A stretch of DNA of 64,000 nucleotides from Stappia indica (GCF_020177335.1 NZ_JAIVMG010000004.1:186001-250000); one strand, 5' to 3'. Positions 28,726 to 39,238 are shown, counted from the stretch's first letter. Program-made: numbers and translations. Notes: generated from the letters alone by a model not told the origin.

Positions 28726-29538
28726 TCAGGCGGCACAGCGCGAACCATACTGGCGGATCTGAAACAACTCCGGCCGTTCCGCCAGGATCCGCTTGAGATG
28801 TGGCACCAACCGGGCGCTCCACCCGGCCACCCCCTCGGTATCGCCGATCAGGTCCTGGCGCACTTCCAGGAGCGCATGGGCAAGTCCGCGCGCCGTGCCG
28901 TGCCGGTAGAGGCAATCGTTGCGCAAGGCCCCGTCATAAGGCTCGTTGTCGCCCACCACCAGGCCAGTCTCCGCGCGCAAGGTTTCCAGCAGCGGCACCG
29001 CGAAGCGCGGATCGCTGTCCCACAGGATGCCGGCGTGCCAGGGGCGCGGGTTGCCGCGCCACACCGGCGTGTAGCTGTGGATCGAGAGAATCGCCGGCGG
29101 ATGGCCTGCGGCGATGCTCGCGTCGATCCGCGCCGCCACGGTTTCATGATACGGCCGGTGATAGGCACTGATTCGCGCCGCCCGCTCGGCAGCGTCATGA
29201 TCGGCGTTGCCCGGCACCACGGCCCCGTCGGACAGGCGCATCACCAGCGTCGGGTCGTCCTCGCCGCGATTGGGATCGATCAGCAGCCGGGAATAGGTGG
29301 TCAGCACCGCCGGCGCGCCAAGGGCCGCCGCAAGCTGCAAGGTCAGATCGCGCACGCCGATGTCATAGGCGATATGCCGCTGAAGCTGCTCCGGCGGCAG
29401 GCCGAGCGTGCCATAGGCCGACGGCAGGGCATTGCTGGCATGATCGCACAACAGCAACAGACCGCAGGCCGGGTCGCCATCGACGATCTCGAAGGGCGAC
29501 TGGTCGGGATGCGGTGCGGCGGAACGGACAGGAAACAT
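28726..29538 (-). CDS. N-formylglutamate amidohydrolase family protein (copy 1)
   Basis: A 270-residue enzyme-family protein. The N-terminal LLLCDHASNALP motif, the AYDIGVRDLTLQLAAAL segment and the AILSIHSYTPVW histidine motif match the N-formylglutamate amidohydrolase family (zinc-dependent hydrolysis of N-formyl-L-glutamate). No histidine-utilisation genes are adjacent, so another formamide or N-acyl substrate is possible. ATG 29538 is preferred to a TTG two codons upstream; no good ribosome site is visible. A second, diverged copy lies at 36129-37019. Confidence 0.82.
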   Translation of the reverse strand: MFPVRSAAPHPDQSPFEIVDGDPACGLLLLCDHASNALPSAYGTLGLPPEQLQRHIAYDIGVRDLTLQLAAALGAPAVLTTYSRLLIDPNRGEDDPTLVMRLSDGAVVPGNADHDAAERAARISAYHRPYHETVAARIDASIAAGHPPAILSIHSYTPVWRGNPRPWHAGILWDSDPRFAVPLLETLRAETGLVVGDNEPYDGALRNDCLYRHGTARGLAHALLEVRQDLIGDTEGVAGWSARLVPHLKRILAERPELFQIRQYGSRCAA

Positions 29539-29750
29539 CGTCAAGGGGCCACGCAGGAGGGAAAACGGGAGGGGCCGGCCTCATGCATCAAGGCAGGCCG
29601 GCGCGGCGCACCATATCCGCCCCCGGCGGCTCGCCGCAACCGCCATCGTCACCGCCTCGGCGAAGCGGGCCGGCCTTGGCAATTGCCGCGCGACAAGGCA
29701 CAACCTGCGCTCTATTGTATGATGTTTGATTTCCCGCGCCAGGCACCCGA

Positions 29751-30659
29751 ATGACATCTTCCACCTCCACCGTCGCCGCGCCCGACCGCCGCATCCTGCT
29801 CGCCCTCGCCGCCCTGCTTGGCGGCGCCATTGCCATGGGCATATCACCGGTGTTCGTGCGTCATGCGGAGGTCGGTCCCTTCACCAGCGCCTTCTGGCGG
29901 GTGGCCCTGGCCCTGTCGCTGCTCGGCCTCTGGGCGCGGCTGGAGGCCCCGCGCGGCGCAAAATCGCCGCCCTGGAACCGGGCCACCGTGATCGCCGGCG
30001 CGGTGTTCGCCGGGGACCTCATCTTCTGGCACCTGTCGATCATGAACACGACGATTGCCAACGCGACCTTCTTTGCCACCCTCGCGCCGGTCTGGGTCAT
30101 GCTCGCCTCCCGTGCCCTGATTAATGAGCCGGTCACCCGGGCCATGCTGCTGGGCCTTGGTTGCTGCCTCGCCGGCGCGGGGTTGCTGCTCGGCACAAGC
30201 CTTGCCCATGCGCCGCAGCGCCTTGGCGGCGATCTCTACGGGCTGATCGCGTCCCTGTTCTTCGGCGCCTACTTCCTTGCCATCCGCTTTGCCCGGCGTG
30301 GCGGGAGCGGGCTTGGCGCCGGCCTTCTCGTCTTTCGCAGCTCGCTGGTCACTTGCGCCGCGCTGTTCGTCGTCGCGGTGCTGCTGGAAGACATGCTCCT
30401 GCCGTTCTCCTGGACGGGCGTTGCCGCTCTCCTGGCGATTTCCCTGTTCAGCCATGTCTGCGGTCAGGGCCTGCTCACCTTCGCGCTTGGCGCCCTGTCC
30501 GCCGGCTTTTCCGCCCTCGTCATCTTTCTTGAGGCGGTCACCGCCGCCATTGCCGGCTATCTTCTACTAGGCGAGGCGCTGACACCGATGCAGATTGCCG
30601 GCGGGGCGGTGATCCTCGCCGGGATCTATATCGCCCGCCCCCGCCGCCAGGACGGGTAG
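29751..30659 (+). CDS. EamA/DMT-superfamily permease
   Basis: A 302-residue inner-membrane protein with ten predicted helices arranged as two EamA repeats. The first repeat has PVFVRHAEVGPFTSAFWRVA and the second ends LGEALTPMQIAGGAVILAG, both standard for the drug/metabolite transporter superfamily. The family exports amino acids or other metabolites; the substrate here is not predictable. ATG 29751. The glycerate kinase gene begins 29 bases downstream, so co-transcription is likely. Confidence 0.87.
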   Translation: MTSSTSTVAAPDRRILLALAALLGGAIAMGISPVFVRHAEVGPFTSAFWRVALALSLLGLWARLEAPRGAKSPPWNRATVIAGAVFAGDLIFWHLSIMNTTIANATFFATLAPVWVMLASRALINEPVTRAMLLGLGCCLAGAGLLLGTSLAHAPQRLGGDLYGLIASLFFGAYFLAIRFARRGGSGLGAGLLVFRSSLVTCAALFVVAVLLEDMLLPFSWTGVAALLAISLFSHVCGQGLLTFALGALSAGFSALVIFLEAVTAAIAGYLLLGEALTPMQIAGGAVILAGIYIARPRRQDG

Positions 30660-30688
30660 CCTTTGAGCGACATCAACAAGGACTGAAC

Positions 30689-32017
30689 ATGACAGCAACC
30701 GGGGGTCCAGACGCAACGATCCGCGCCCATCTCACCGCCCTGTTTCAGGCGGCGGTCGATGCCGCGCGCGCCGAAACGGCCCTGCCGGAACATCTGCCGA
30801 CGCCGGCGCCAGGCGGACGCATCCTTCTGCTCGGTGCTGGCAAGGCGGCAGGGGCGATGGCGGAGGTGGCCGAGCGGGTCTACCGGGAGCGCGACGGGCT
30901 CGGTCCGGACCGGCTTTCCGGTCTTTGCGTCACCCGCCACGGCTATGGCCGTCCGACCCGCTGGATCGAAATCATCGAGGCCGGGCATCCGGTGCCCGAT
31001 CAGGCGGGCGTCGCAGCCAGCGCCCGCACGCTGGCTCTTGCCGCCGCCGCCGGTCCGCGCGACCAGATCGTCGTGTTGCTGTCCGGCGGCGGTTCGGCCA
31101 ACTGGGTCGCCCCGGTCGCCGGGGTTTCGCTCGCCGACAAGCAGGCGCTGACCCGGGCGCTACTCGCCTCCGGCGCCACCATTGATGAGATCAACACCGT
31201 GCGGCGCCACCTGTCGCGCATCAAGGGCGGGCGCCTTGCCGCTGCCCGGGGCTCGGGCGCCGCACTCACCACCCTGGCGATTTCCGACGTGCCGCGTGAC
31301 GATCCCGCCGCGATCGCCTCCGGCCCGACCGTCGCCGATCCGACGACGCTGGAAGACGCCCGCGCCATCGTCGCCCGCCACGCGCCGGACGCACCGGACA
31401 GCATTCACCGCGCCCTGAACGATACGGTGAACGAGACACCCAAGCCCGGCGACCCGGTGTTCGATGGCACCGACTACCGGATCATCGCCCGGCCGGCGCT
31501 CTCGCTGGCCGCGGCCGCCGAGACCGCCCGGTCCCTCGGCTACACGCCGATCATGCTGGGCGACAGTCTCGAGGGCGAAGCCCGGGAGGTGGCCGCCGAA
31601 CACGCCCGCCGCGCGCTGCAACTTGCGCGGGACGGAACCCGCGCCGTCCTGTTGTCCGGCGGTGAGCTGACCGTGACCCTTCGCGGCGACGGGAGCGGCG
31701 GCCCCAACCAGGAATATGCCCTCGCTCTGGCACTGGCGCTTGAAGGTCACCCGGCGATCTCCGCCGTTGCCGGCGACACGGACGGAACCGATGGCGGATC
31801 CGGCGCGGCGAGCGACCCGGCTGGTGCCTTCATCGACCCGACCACACTTGGCCGCGCTGCAAGACTGGGTCATGATGCCGCCGTATTTCTGGCCAGAAAC
31901 GATAGTACCGGTTTTTTCAATGCACTGGGCGACCTCCTTCGCCCCGGTCCAACCCATACCAACGTCAACGACTTCAGGGCTGTCATCATTGACAAGGCCG
32001 AGAGGTCTCAGCCATAA
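30689..32017 (+). CDS. Glycerate 2-kinase (DUF4147/MOFRL family)
   Basis: A 442-residue glycerate kinase that phosphorylates D-glycerate with ATP (GckA/TtuD type), feeding 2-phosphoglycerate to lower glycolysis. The N-terminal DUF4147 domain contains ILLLGAGKAAGAMAEVAE and VLLSGGGSANW near residue 130, then INTVRRHLSRIKGGRLA. The C-terminal MOFRL domain has LSGGELTVTLRG and SAVAGDTDGTDGGSGAA. ATG 30689 has AAGGA upstream. It lies near pyk, which acts close to it in the same carbon route, but DUF1036 intervenes. Confidence 0.91.
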   Translation: MTATGGPDATIRAHLTALFQAAVDAARAETALPEHLPTPAPGGRILLLGAGKAAGAMAEVAERVYRERDGLGPDRLSGLCVTRHGYGRPTRWIEIIEAGHPVPDQAGVAASARTLALAAAAGPRDQIVVLLSGGGSANWVAPVAGVSLADKQALTRALLASGATIDEINTVRRHLSRIKGGRLAAARGSGAALTTLAISDVPRDDPAAIASGPTVADPTTLEDARAIVARHAPDAPDSIHRALNDTVNETPKPGDPVFDGTDYRIIARPALSLAAAAETARSLGYTPIMLGDSLEGEAREVAAEHARRALQLARDGTRAVLLSGGELTVTLRGDGSGGPNQEYALALALALEGHPAISAVAGDTDGTDGGSGAASDPAGAFIDPTTLGRAARLGHDAAVFLARNDSTGFFNALGDLLRPGPTHTNVNDFRAVIIDKAERSQP

Positions 32018-32050
32018 GGTGGCACTCTAGGTCGTGGCACGAGTAATCGA

Positions 32051-32541
32051 ATGAACGCACTAGCCGAGAGCCAAAGGCACTCCACGACAGTCGGGTCCGC
32101 ACTCCGGACCTGGATCCCCTCCATGTCGGCTCTACTGCTGGCTGTTGCCGCAACGACCTTCACCGCACAACCTGCCCGGGCCGAGCTGCGCCTGTGCAAC
32201 AAGACGGAAAGCCAGGTTGGCGTTGCCATCGGCTACCGCGAAGACACCGAATGGGTGACCGAGGGCTGGTGGAACCTGCCCGCCAACTCCTGTGAGACGC
32301 TGGTCACCGGCGCGCTCGTGTCGCGCTACTACTACATCTACGCCGTCGACTACGATCAGTTCGGCGAGTGGGGCGGACGTGCCTTCATGTGCACCCGCGA
32401 AAAGGAATTCACCATCAACGGGATCGAGGATTGTGTCGCGCGCGGCTTCGAACGCACCGGCTTTTTCGAGATCGACACCGGCGAGCAGAGCAGTTGGACC
32501 GTCCAGCTGACGGAGCCGGTACAAGGGGGAACGGGCGGACG

Positions 32542-32545
<4 letters not shown>
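32051..32545 (+). CDS. DUF1036 family exported protein
   Basis: A 164-residue protein with a signal peptide (ALLLAVAATTFTAQPARA, cleavage before ELRLCN) and a DUF1036 domain: LRLCNKTESQVGVAIGY, GWWNLPANSCETLV, CTREKEFTI and a final Cys in IEDCVARGF. Three to four conserved cysteines suggest disulphides in the periplasm. Function unknown. The start may be ATG 32051 or ATG 32123, which gives a shorter leader. The stop overlaps the pyk start (ATGA), so the two are translationally coupled. Confidence 0.86.
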
Positions 32546-33978
<1,433 letters not shown>

Positions 33979-34041
33979 ACCGCCTCGTCTCTCCCCTCCC
34001 CTCGACCCAGCCAATCGCGGCAGCGGGCGGACGGCCGATCC

Positions 34042-34773
34042 TTAGGTCTCGGTACCGGCCGTTCTTGCCGCCAGCTCCTTGACCGCCTTGCGGGCATTTT
34101 CGCTCGCGGGATGAATGCGCAAGACCTCTTCGAAGGCGGCCAGCGCAGCCCGTTCCCGCCCGAGACGGCGCAGAATGATGCCAAGCCCCGACATCGCCCC
34201 CCAGTGACGCGGTTCAAGCGCCAGAACGCGCTCGATGTCCACCAGTGAGCGGCCGAAGTCCTCACGCAGGTAATGCACGGTCGCCCGGCGGTTCCAGCCT
34301 TCGGCGAACTCCGGCGCCAACCGCACCACCATGTCCATCAGATCGAGGGCAAGGGCATAGTCCTGGGCCTTCATGGCGGCCCCGGCGCGGGCCATCAAAA
34401 GATCGACGGTGGCGCTGCCCGAGTGCAGCCACAGGACCTGAATGCGGGCGATCACCGGCGTGGCCTTCTCGGCCGTGCCCGCATCGACCAGGCGCGCGAA
34501 CAGCGTCGTCAGTTCATCGGCTGTATCGAGAGGCTCGGGGATCGCCGGCCCAGGCTCGTCGGGCGGCTCTGCATCGGTGGTCGGCGCGTCGAGGTCGTCC
34601 ACCGAGGGCGGCACCACATCATCGGGCAGGGATTCGGGCGGCAGAACGCCGGGCGTATCCGCTTGCGCCTGCGCTGGCCATGCCTCGACGGCCATAGCCT
34701 TGCTGCCGACCGGGGCAATGACCCCGGTCAGAACAAGAGCGAAGGGAATGAGAAACGCAAGTAACGACCGCAT
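34042..34773 (-). CDS. TPR-repeat exported protein
   Basis: A 243-residue protein. A signal peptide (RSLLAFLIPFALVLTGVIAP) is followed by a Pro/Asp-rich linker at residues 38-85 and then about three TPR-like units (ALDLMDMVVRLAPEFAEGWN, VDIERVLALEPRHWGAMSGL, ALAAFEEVLRIHPAS). It is probably periplasmic; partner unknown. ATG 34773. It converges on pyk with only 63 bases between and no obvious terminator. Confidence 0.78.
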   Translation of the reverse strand: MRSLLAFLIPFALVLTGVIAPVGSKAMAVEAWPAQAQADTPGVLPPESLPDDVVPPSVDDLDAPTTDAEPPDEPGPAIPEPLDTADELTTLFARLVDAGTAEKATPVIARIQVLWLHSGSATVDLLMARAGAAMKAQDYALALDLMDMVVRLAPEFAEGWNRRATVHYLREDFGRSLVDIERVLALEPRHWGAMSGLGIILRRLGRERAALAAFEEVLRIHPASENARKAVKELAARTAGTET

Positions 34774-34838
34774 ACTGGCAATATGGCTTGCCGTACACGG
34801 TCGTCAATAGCAATGGTGCGGAAGAAGATCCGAGAGGT

Positions 34839-34964
34839 TCAGCCCTGACGGGCTTTGAACCGCGGAGCCTTCTTGTTGATGATGTAGACACGGCCCTTGC
34901 GACGAACCATGCGGTTGTCACGATGACGGCCCATCAGCGCCTTGAGCGAATTCTTGATCTTCAT
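34839..34964 (-). CDS. rpmJ: 50S ribosomal protein bL36, cysteine-free form
   Basis: A 41-residue bL36 starting [19 protein letters not shown] and ending [13 protein letters not shown]. It contains no cysteines, so it is the zinc-independent C-minus type (YkgO-like), which is the normal form in many alphaproteobacteria. ATG 34964 has GGAGACGAAAGAC upstream. Confidence 0.93.
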   Translation of the reverse strand: MKIKNSLKALMGRHRDNRMVRRKGRVYIINKKAPRFKARQG

Positions 34965-35253
34965 GTCTTTCGTCTCCGAAACCGGAGCCACGACGACGGC
35001 GGCATCCTGGAAAAAACAAACGGGCGCCAGAGGCGCCCAGACCAACCTGCCTGGAACCTTTTGAAAGGCGCCACACAGAAACGTCGATCCGATCCGATTA
35101 TCCGAAGCCGCCGGCCACGCCTGACAAAAGCGTATGGTTGCTCCCGATCCGCTGGCCCAACATCCTCGCGCTTGCGCTGCGTCGCCATCCTTGGATGACG
35201 GGGTTGGTCCTGCGGTCTGCCGCCCTGCCCCGAGAGGCAGATCCGGCGAAAGA

Positions 35254-35328
<75 letters not shown>

Positions 35329-35515
35329 GAATTTCACTGGTAGCGGCGCGATCAGCGCCGTGAAGTCCGGTTACCGCGCCGCCAGAAGCGCCGCAGTGGC
35401 AAGCGATATAGCGGGCTTCGATTGACCGTGCAAGCCCCCTTGCAAAACTTCTTCACACCTCTCGCAAACAGTGGAAAACAGATTGCCGGATCAAGGGTGA
35501 TCCGGCGCGCGGATC

Positions 35516-35875
35516 TCAGGCGGCGAGCATCCGCTCCACCTCATGCACCAGATCCTTCAGGTGAAAGGGCTTGGACAGGACCTTGGCATCCTTCGGCGCC
35601 TGCGAATCCGGATTGAGCGCGACAGCGGCGAATCCGGTGATGAACATCACCTTCAGGTCCGGATCGAGCTGTGTCGCCCGGCGGGCCAGTTCGATTCCGT
35701 CCATTTCCGGCATGACGATATCCGTCAGGAGCAGTGAGAACGGCTCCTCGCGCAGCCGCTCATAAGCACTCTTGCCATTGTCGAAGGAAACGACATCGTA
35801 TCCCGCTTTCTGTAGCGCCTTCGCCAGAAAGCGCCGCATGTCATTGTCATCTTCCGCCAGTAGGATCCGCGTCAT
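35516..35875 (-). CDS. cpdR: Single-domain response regulator CpdR
   Basis: A 119-residue receiver-only protein beginning TRILLAEDDNDMRRFLAKAL, with acidic residues EDD at 8-10, phospho-acceptor Asp52 in LLLTDIVMPEMDG and the lysine in VLSKPFHLKDLV. It matches CpdR, which in Caulobacter and rhizobia directs ClpXP to polar substrates when unphosphorylated and is phosphorylated by the CckA-ChpT relay. The C-terminus LAA resembles a ClpXP-type tail. ATG 35875 is chosen because the frame upstream is not family-like. It is divergent from the second N-formylglutamate amidohydrolase gene. Confidence 0.93.
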   Translation of the reverse strand: MTRILLAEDDNDMRRFLAKALQKAGYDVVSFDNGKSAYERLREEPFSLLLTDIVMPEMDGIELARRATQLDPDLKVMFITGFAAVALNPDSQAPKDAKVLSKPFHLKDLVHEVERMLAA

Positions 35876-36128
35876 TCGTCTTGTCCGTCTCGCTGTCGGC
35901 GCCCGGAGCGGCGCCGGCCTGCGGCACGCCGCCGCCTCACCGTCCGTCCCGTTTTGGCACATTGCGTCCCCGTTATAAGGTCGCGCGCCGGTAAATATCC
36001 AGTGAAAGGCGCCGCGATCGTCGCCATTCGTCCCCGGCCACCGGGCGTCTTTGTGGACATTAACCGCGATTCGGGCGCAAATATAACCATACGAGAAGCG
36101 AGGGCTTCGGACAGAGCGAGGAATGCGC

Positions 36129-37019
36129 ATGCAGGTGGTCACCGGATTCAGCGATACGAACGCCTTCGACGTCCTCCGGCCCGCGCAGCAGAGTGTTCCC
36201 TTTGTCTTCAACTCCCCCCATTCGGGCCGCGACTACCCGGATGCCTTTCTGCGCGCCTCGCGCCTCGACACCCGCGCCATTCGCCGGTCGGAGGATGCGT
36301 TTGTCGATGAATTGTTCGAGCCGGTTCTTGCGCTCGGCGCACCGCTGTTGCGCGCCCGCTTTCCCCGCGCCTATCTAGACGTCAATCGGGAGCCCTACGA
36401 ACTCGATCCCAAGATGTACGAGGACCGGCTGCCGTCCTACGCCAACTGCCGCTCGATCCGTGTCGCCGGCGGTCTCGGCACCATTGCCCGGGTGGTGGGC
36501 GAGGCGCAGGAAATCTACCGTGAACGCCTCAGCGTGCAGGAAGCGCTCCTGCGTATCGAGACGCTCTACAAGCCCTACCATCGCGCCTTGCGGCGGATCC
36601 TGGCTCAGACCCACGTGGATTTCGGCTACGCCATTCTGGTCGATTGCCACTCCATGCCCTCGGCGGTCCGCAGCTCCGACGGCGGCGCACGTCCCGACTT
36701 CATCCTCGGCGACCGGTATGGCACCAGCTGCGCGCCCTTGCTGATCGAGGCCGCAACGCGGATCCTGCGCGACATGGGCTACAGCGTCAGCCGCAACAAG
36801 CCCTATGCCGGGGGCTTCATCACCGAGCATTACGGCCGGCCCGCCAAGGGGCTGCATGCCCTGCAGATCGAGATCAACCGGGCGCTCTACATGGATGAGA
36901 GCAGAACCGAGCGCAACGCGGGCTTTGCCGAACTCGCCTGCAATCTCAGGAAGTTCGCCAGCGAGCTGGTCGCCATCTCCGACGGATCCCTCGCCGCCGA
37001 GGCACTCGCGGCCGAATAG
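36129..37019 (+). CDS. N-formylglutamate amidohydrolase family protein (copy 2)
   Basis: A 296-residue enzyme of the same family as the protein at 28726-29538 but from a different subgroup. It has VFNSPHSGRDYPDAFL, RFPRAYLDVNREPYELDP, ILVDCHSMPS and LHALQIEINRALYM, the usual metal- and substrate-binding blocks. It is expected to hydrolyse N-formylglutamate or a related N-acyl amino acid. ATG 36129 has GAGGA six bases ahead; the ATG at 36123 has none at proper spacing. It is divergent from cpdR, an arrangement I associate with rhizobial genomes. Confidence 0.88.
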   Translation: MQVVTGFSDTNAFDVLRPAQQSVPFVFNSPHSGRDYPDAFLRASRLDTRAIRRSEDAFVDELFEPVLALGAPLLRARFPRAYLDVNREPYELDPKMYEDRLPSYANCRSIRVAGGLGTIARVVGEAQEIYRERLSVQEALLRIETLYKPYHRALRRILAQTHVDFGYAILVDCHSMPSAVRSSDGGARPDFILGDRYGTSCAPLLIEAATRILRDMGYSVSRNKPYAGGFITEHYGRPAKGLHALQIEINRALYMDESRTERNAGFAELACNLRKFASELVAISDGSLAAEALAAE

Positions 37020-37062
37020 TCTGACAGCCCTTTTCATCATATCCGCGCCGCCCAAAATCACT

Positions 37063-37146
37063 GGCAGCACCCAGAAAAAAGGGCCGCGCTCTTGCGAGGC
37101 GGCCGGCAGCACCCAGAAAAAAGGGCCGCGCTCTTGCGAGGCGGCC
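37063..37146. repeat. Exact 42-bp tandem duplication carrying a terminator
   Basis: 37063-37104 and 37105-37146 are identical 42-base units beginning GGCAGCACCCAGAAAAAAGG. Each contains, on the minus strand, a GC hairpin followed by six Ts. Confidence 0.97.
37075..37104 (-). terminator. Second (duplicated) terminator of the small RNA
   Basis: Minus-strand hairpin GGCCGCCTC/GAG(C)GCGGCC with GCAA loop and a bulged C, then six Ts at 37080-37075. It is an identical copy of the terminator at 37147-37117. Confidence 0.8.
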
Positions 37147-37205
37147 CGAGTCTAGGGAGGAAACGCCCAAGAAGGGCGGCGCGATCTGGCATCGCCATAT
37201 CGCAC
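37117..37205 (-). ncRNA. mmgR: suhB/MmgR (alpha-r8)-like small RNA
   Basis: A candidate trans-acting RNA of about 85-90 nt. The predicted 5' end is near 37205. A short hairpin CGCCC/GGGCG (37178-37174 with 37168-37164) is followed by an unpaired TTTCCTCCCT at 37163-37154, then a rho-independent terminator (stem 37147-37138 with 37133-37123, GCAA loop, one bulged C) and six Ts at 37122-37117. The exposed 10-mer UUUCCUCCCU between a hairpin and a terminator is the hallmark I recall for rhizobial MmgR, the Rfam suhB RNA. The location next to a SuhB-superfamily gene also matches. The pyrimidine-rich 10-mer could pair with Shine-Dalgarno sequences. Confidence 0.75.
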
Positions 37206-37211
37206 TGCAAT

Positions 37212-37240
37212 ATATTTCTCGTGCAGCGCACAAAAGTCAA
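37212..37240 (-). promoter_or_regulatory. Candidate promoter of the small RNA
   Basis: -35 TTGACT at 37240-37235, 17-base spacer, -10 AAATAT at 37217-37212 (an overlapping TATATT lies three bases further). It is placed correctly for a start near 37205. Confidence 0.55.
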
Positions 37241-37497
37241 GACCCAATAGCGGAGACGAGGAGAATTTCCCGTAATCGCCCTAAATTTAATCAATATTCT
37301 CAACTAGATGCCACTTATGACAGCAATTCCGGACTTCTTTTCGCACCGCATTGCGGCGCAGCAAATCGGTATTGCACGCTGGAAAGGTACGGCACCAACG
37401 TGACAGGCGCCCGCCAACCCCCTAAACAGCAGGTCTGAACCGTTTCCACCGGCGCCCTCACGGTGCCGGCGCCCCCGAACCGGGAGTAGATTGTCCA

Positions 37498-38289
37498 ATG
37501 TCGAGCACCGAAGAGCTGGCCAGCTTCGCAGATCGCCTTTGCGAGGCGTCCGCCCGGGCCATTCTCCCCCATTTCCGTGCGGAGCTTGCTGTCGAAAACA
37601 AGCTGTCGCAGGGCTTCGATCCGGTGACCGTCGCCGACCGGGCCGGCGAAAGCGCGATTCGCGCCCTGATCGAGGAGCGGTATCCCGATCATGGCATTCT
37701 CGGTGAAGAGCATGGCAATGTCCGTCTCGATGCCGATCATGTCTGGGTGCTCGACCCGATCGACGGCACCCGCGCCTTCATCTGCGGCCTGCCGACCTGG
37801 GGCACCCTGATCGGTCTGAAGCAAGGCGGACGGCCGATGTTTGGCGTCATCGACCAGCCGTTCGTGCGCGAACGCTTCTACGGTGATGGCAACACCGCCT
37901 GGCGCGTCTCCCATGGCGAGCGCCATCCACTGAAGTGCCGCCCCTGCGCCCGGCTGGACGACGCCATCATGTGCACCACCCATCCGGGCCTGTTCAGCGA
38001 CAGCGAAGCCAGCGTCGTCAACGCCATCGAGGCCCGGGTGCGCACCACCCGCTTCGGCACCGATTGCTATGGCTATGGCATGGTGGCCGCCGGGCAGGTC
38101 GATCTGGTGATCGAAACCGGCCTGCAAGCCTATGACATCGTGGCGCTTGCCCCGATCGTCGAAGGCGCTGGCGGCGCGGTCACCACCTGGACCGGCGGCT
38201 CGCCGGCAGACGGCGGGCAGATCGTCGCCAGCGGCGACAAGCGGCTGCACGACGAGGTTCTGGGGCTTCTGGCGCGGGTCGCCGCCTGA
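37498..38289 (+). CDS. hisN: Inositol-monophosphatase-family phosphatase, HisN-type histidinol-phosphatase
   Basis: A 263-residue magnesium-dependent phosphatase. The metal-binding motifs GEEHG, VLDPIDGTRAFICGLPTWG and the C-terminal LQAYDIVALAPIVEGAGG are complete. The spelling of the second motif (TRAF rather than TTNF or TRNF) points to the HisN histidinol-phosphatase subgroup, which removes phosphate from L-histidinol phosphate in histidine synthesis; a myo-inositol-phosphatase role cannot be excluded. ATG 37498 has GGGAG about 13 bases ahead, a long spacing. It converges on the alpha/beta hydrolase gene. Confidence 0.85.
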   Translation: MSSTEELASFADRLCEASARAILPHFRAELAVENKLSQGFDPVTVADRAGESAIRALIEERYPDHGILGEEHGNVRLDADHVWVLDPIDGTRAFICGLPTWGTLIGLKQGGRPMFGVIDQPFVRERFYGDGNTAWRVSHGERHPLKCRPCARLDDAIMCTTHPGLFSDSEASVVNAIEARVRTTRFGTDCYGYGMVAAGQVDLVIETGLQAYDIVALAPIVEGAGGAVTTWTGGSPADGGQIVASGDKRLHDEVLGLLARVAA

Positions 38290-38299
38290 CCGGCGGGGC

Positions 38300-39238
38300 T
38301 CACACCTTGTCGTCGACGAAGGCCGAGAAGGCCGCGAGAAACTGATCCCGGTAGAGATCGGCTTCCATCAACAGCTCGTGCCGGGCTCCCGGGATCTCAA
38401 GATACTGCACCGAACGCGCCTGCCGGGCGAAACGCTCGGCGGCAGGGGTCGACACGATACGATCCTGCCCGGCGGTGACGATCAGCACCGGCAGGGCCAT
38501 GTCCGGCGCGAAGCCGGGCTCGAAGAACCGCTTCATGGCGCGGCAGGCCGCCGCCAGCCAGTCGATGGTCGGCGCTCCGATTTCCAACTCCGGCGCCGCC
38601 GCGAGAACGGCCTCGTTGCGCTCGAACCGCCGCCGGTCGGAGGTCAGCGGATTGGTCTCGAACCGCATGTTCAGTTTCGGCCCGCCGCCCGGAACATAGG
38701 CCGCACCGAAACCGACCGCCGACAGGAAGGCCGCCAGCGGACAGACCAGCCCCTGCCTCAGGCCGACCTTGCCGAGCCCGATCAGCGGTGCGCTCAGAAC
38801 CGCCCGCTCGAACCGGGTGCGCAGCCGTCGCGCGCCGTAAAGAAGCACCGCCCCGCCGGTGGAATGGGCCAACGCATAATGCGGCCCGGGCATCGACGCG
38901 AGCGTGACCTTGGTCAGCACCGCGTCGAGATCGAGCAGAAAGTCGGAAAAATCATCCACATGGCCGCGCCGGGGATTGCGCAAGACCCGCGCCGAACCGC
39001 CCTGGCCCCGCCAGTCGAATGTCACCACGGCATAACCGCGTGCCCGGAGATCCCGGACCGTCTCGAAATACTTTTCGATGAACTCGGCCCGTCCCTGCAA
39101 CAGGGTCACCGTGCCCTTCAGCGGACTGCCCGTGGGCATCCAGCGCGCATGGCGCAGGAGCAGACCGTCGCTTGTCTCGCAAGCGCCACACACGGCCCCT
39201 TCGGGGATTGGATTGTCCGGAAGGTCGACGAGCTTCAT
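38300..39238 (-). CDS. Alpha/beta hydrolase, lysophospholipase/S33 type
   Basis: A 312-residue hydrolase of the PldB/Hydrolase_4 group. The early TVTLLQGRAEFIEKY is the typical oxyanion-loop segment, FDWRGQGGSAR follows, and the nucleophile elbow is ALAHSTGG. The acid and histidine lie in VTAGQDRIVS and GARHELLME. It probably hydrolyses lysophospholipids or monoacylglycerols in the cytosol. ATG 39238 has no strong ribosome site. It ends 11 bases from hisN without a visible terminator. Confidence 0.85.
   Translation of the reverse strand: MKLVDLPDNPIPEGAVCGACETSDGLLLRHARWMPTGSPLKGTVTLLQGRAEFIEKYFETVRDLRARGYAVVTFDWRGQGGSARVLRNPRRGHVDDFSDFLLDLDAVLTKVTLASMPGPHYALAHSTGGAVLLYGARRLRTRFERAVLSAPLIGLGKVGLRQGLVCPLAAFLSAVGFGAAYVPGGGPKLNMRFETNPLTSDRRRFERNEAVLAAAPELEIGAPTIDWLAAACRAMKRFFEPGFAPDMALPVLIVTAGQDRIVSTPAAERFARQARSVQYLEIPGARHELLMEADLYRDQFLAAFSAFVDDKV

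Larger units (their letters stand above)
37020..37497. other. Intergenic region with small RNA and tandem terminators
   Basis: 478 bases between two plus-strand genes. It contains the 42-bp tandem duplication (37063-37146), the minus-strand MmgR-like RNA (37117-37205) and its promoter, and, at 37260-37497, the AT-rich hisN leader without a confident promoter. Confidence 0.6.

Noticed and set aside
37063..37146. CRISPR-like or insertion-element end
   Set aside because: Only two directly abutting copies with no spacers, no terminal inverted repeats and no transposase; explained by tandem duplication of a terminator.
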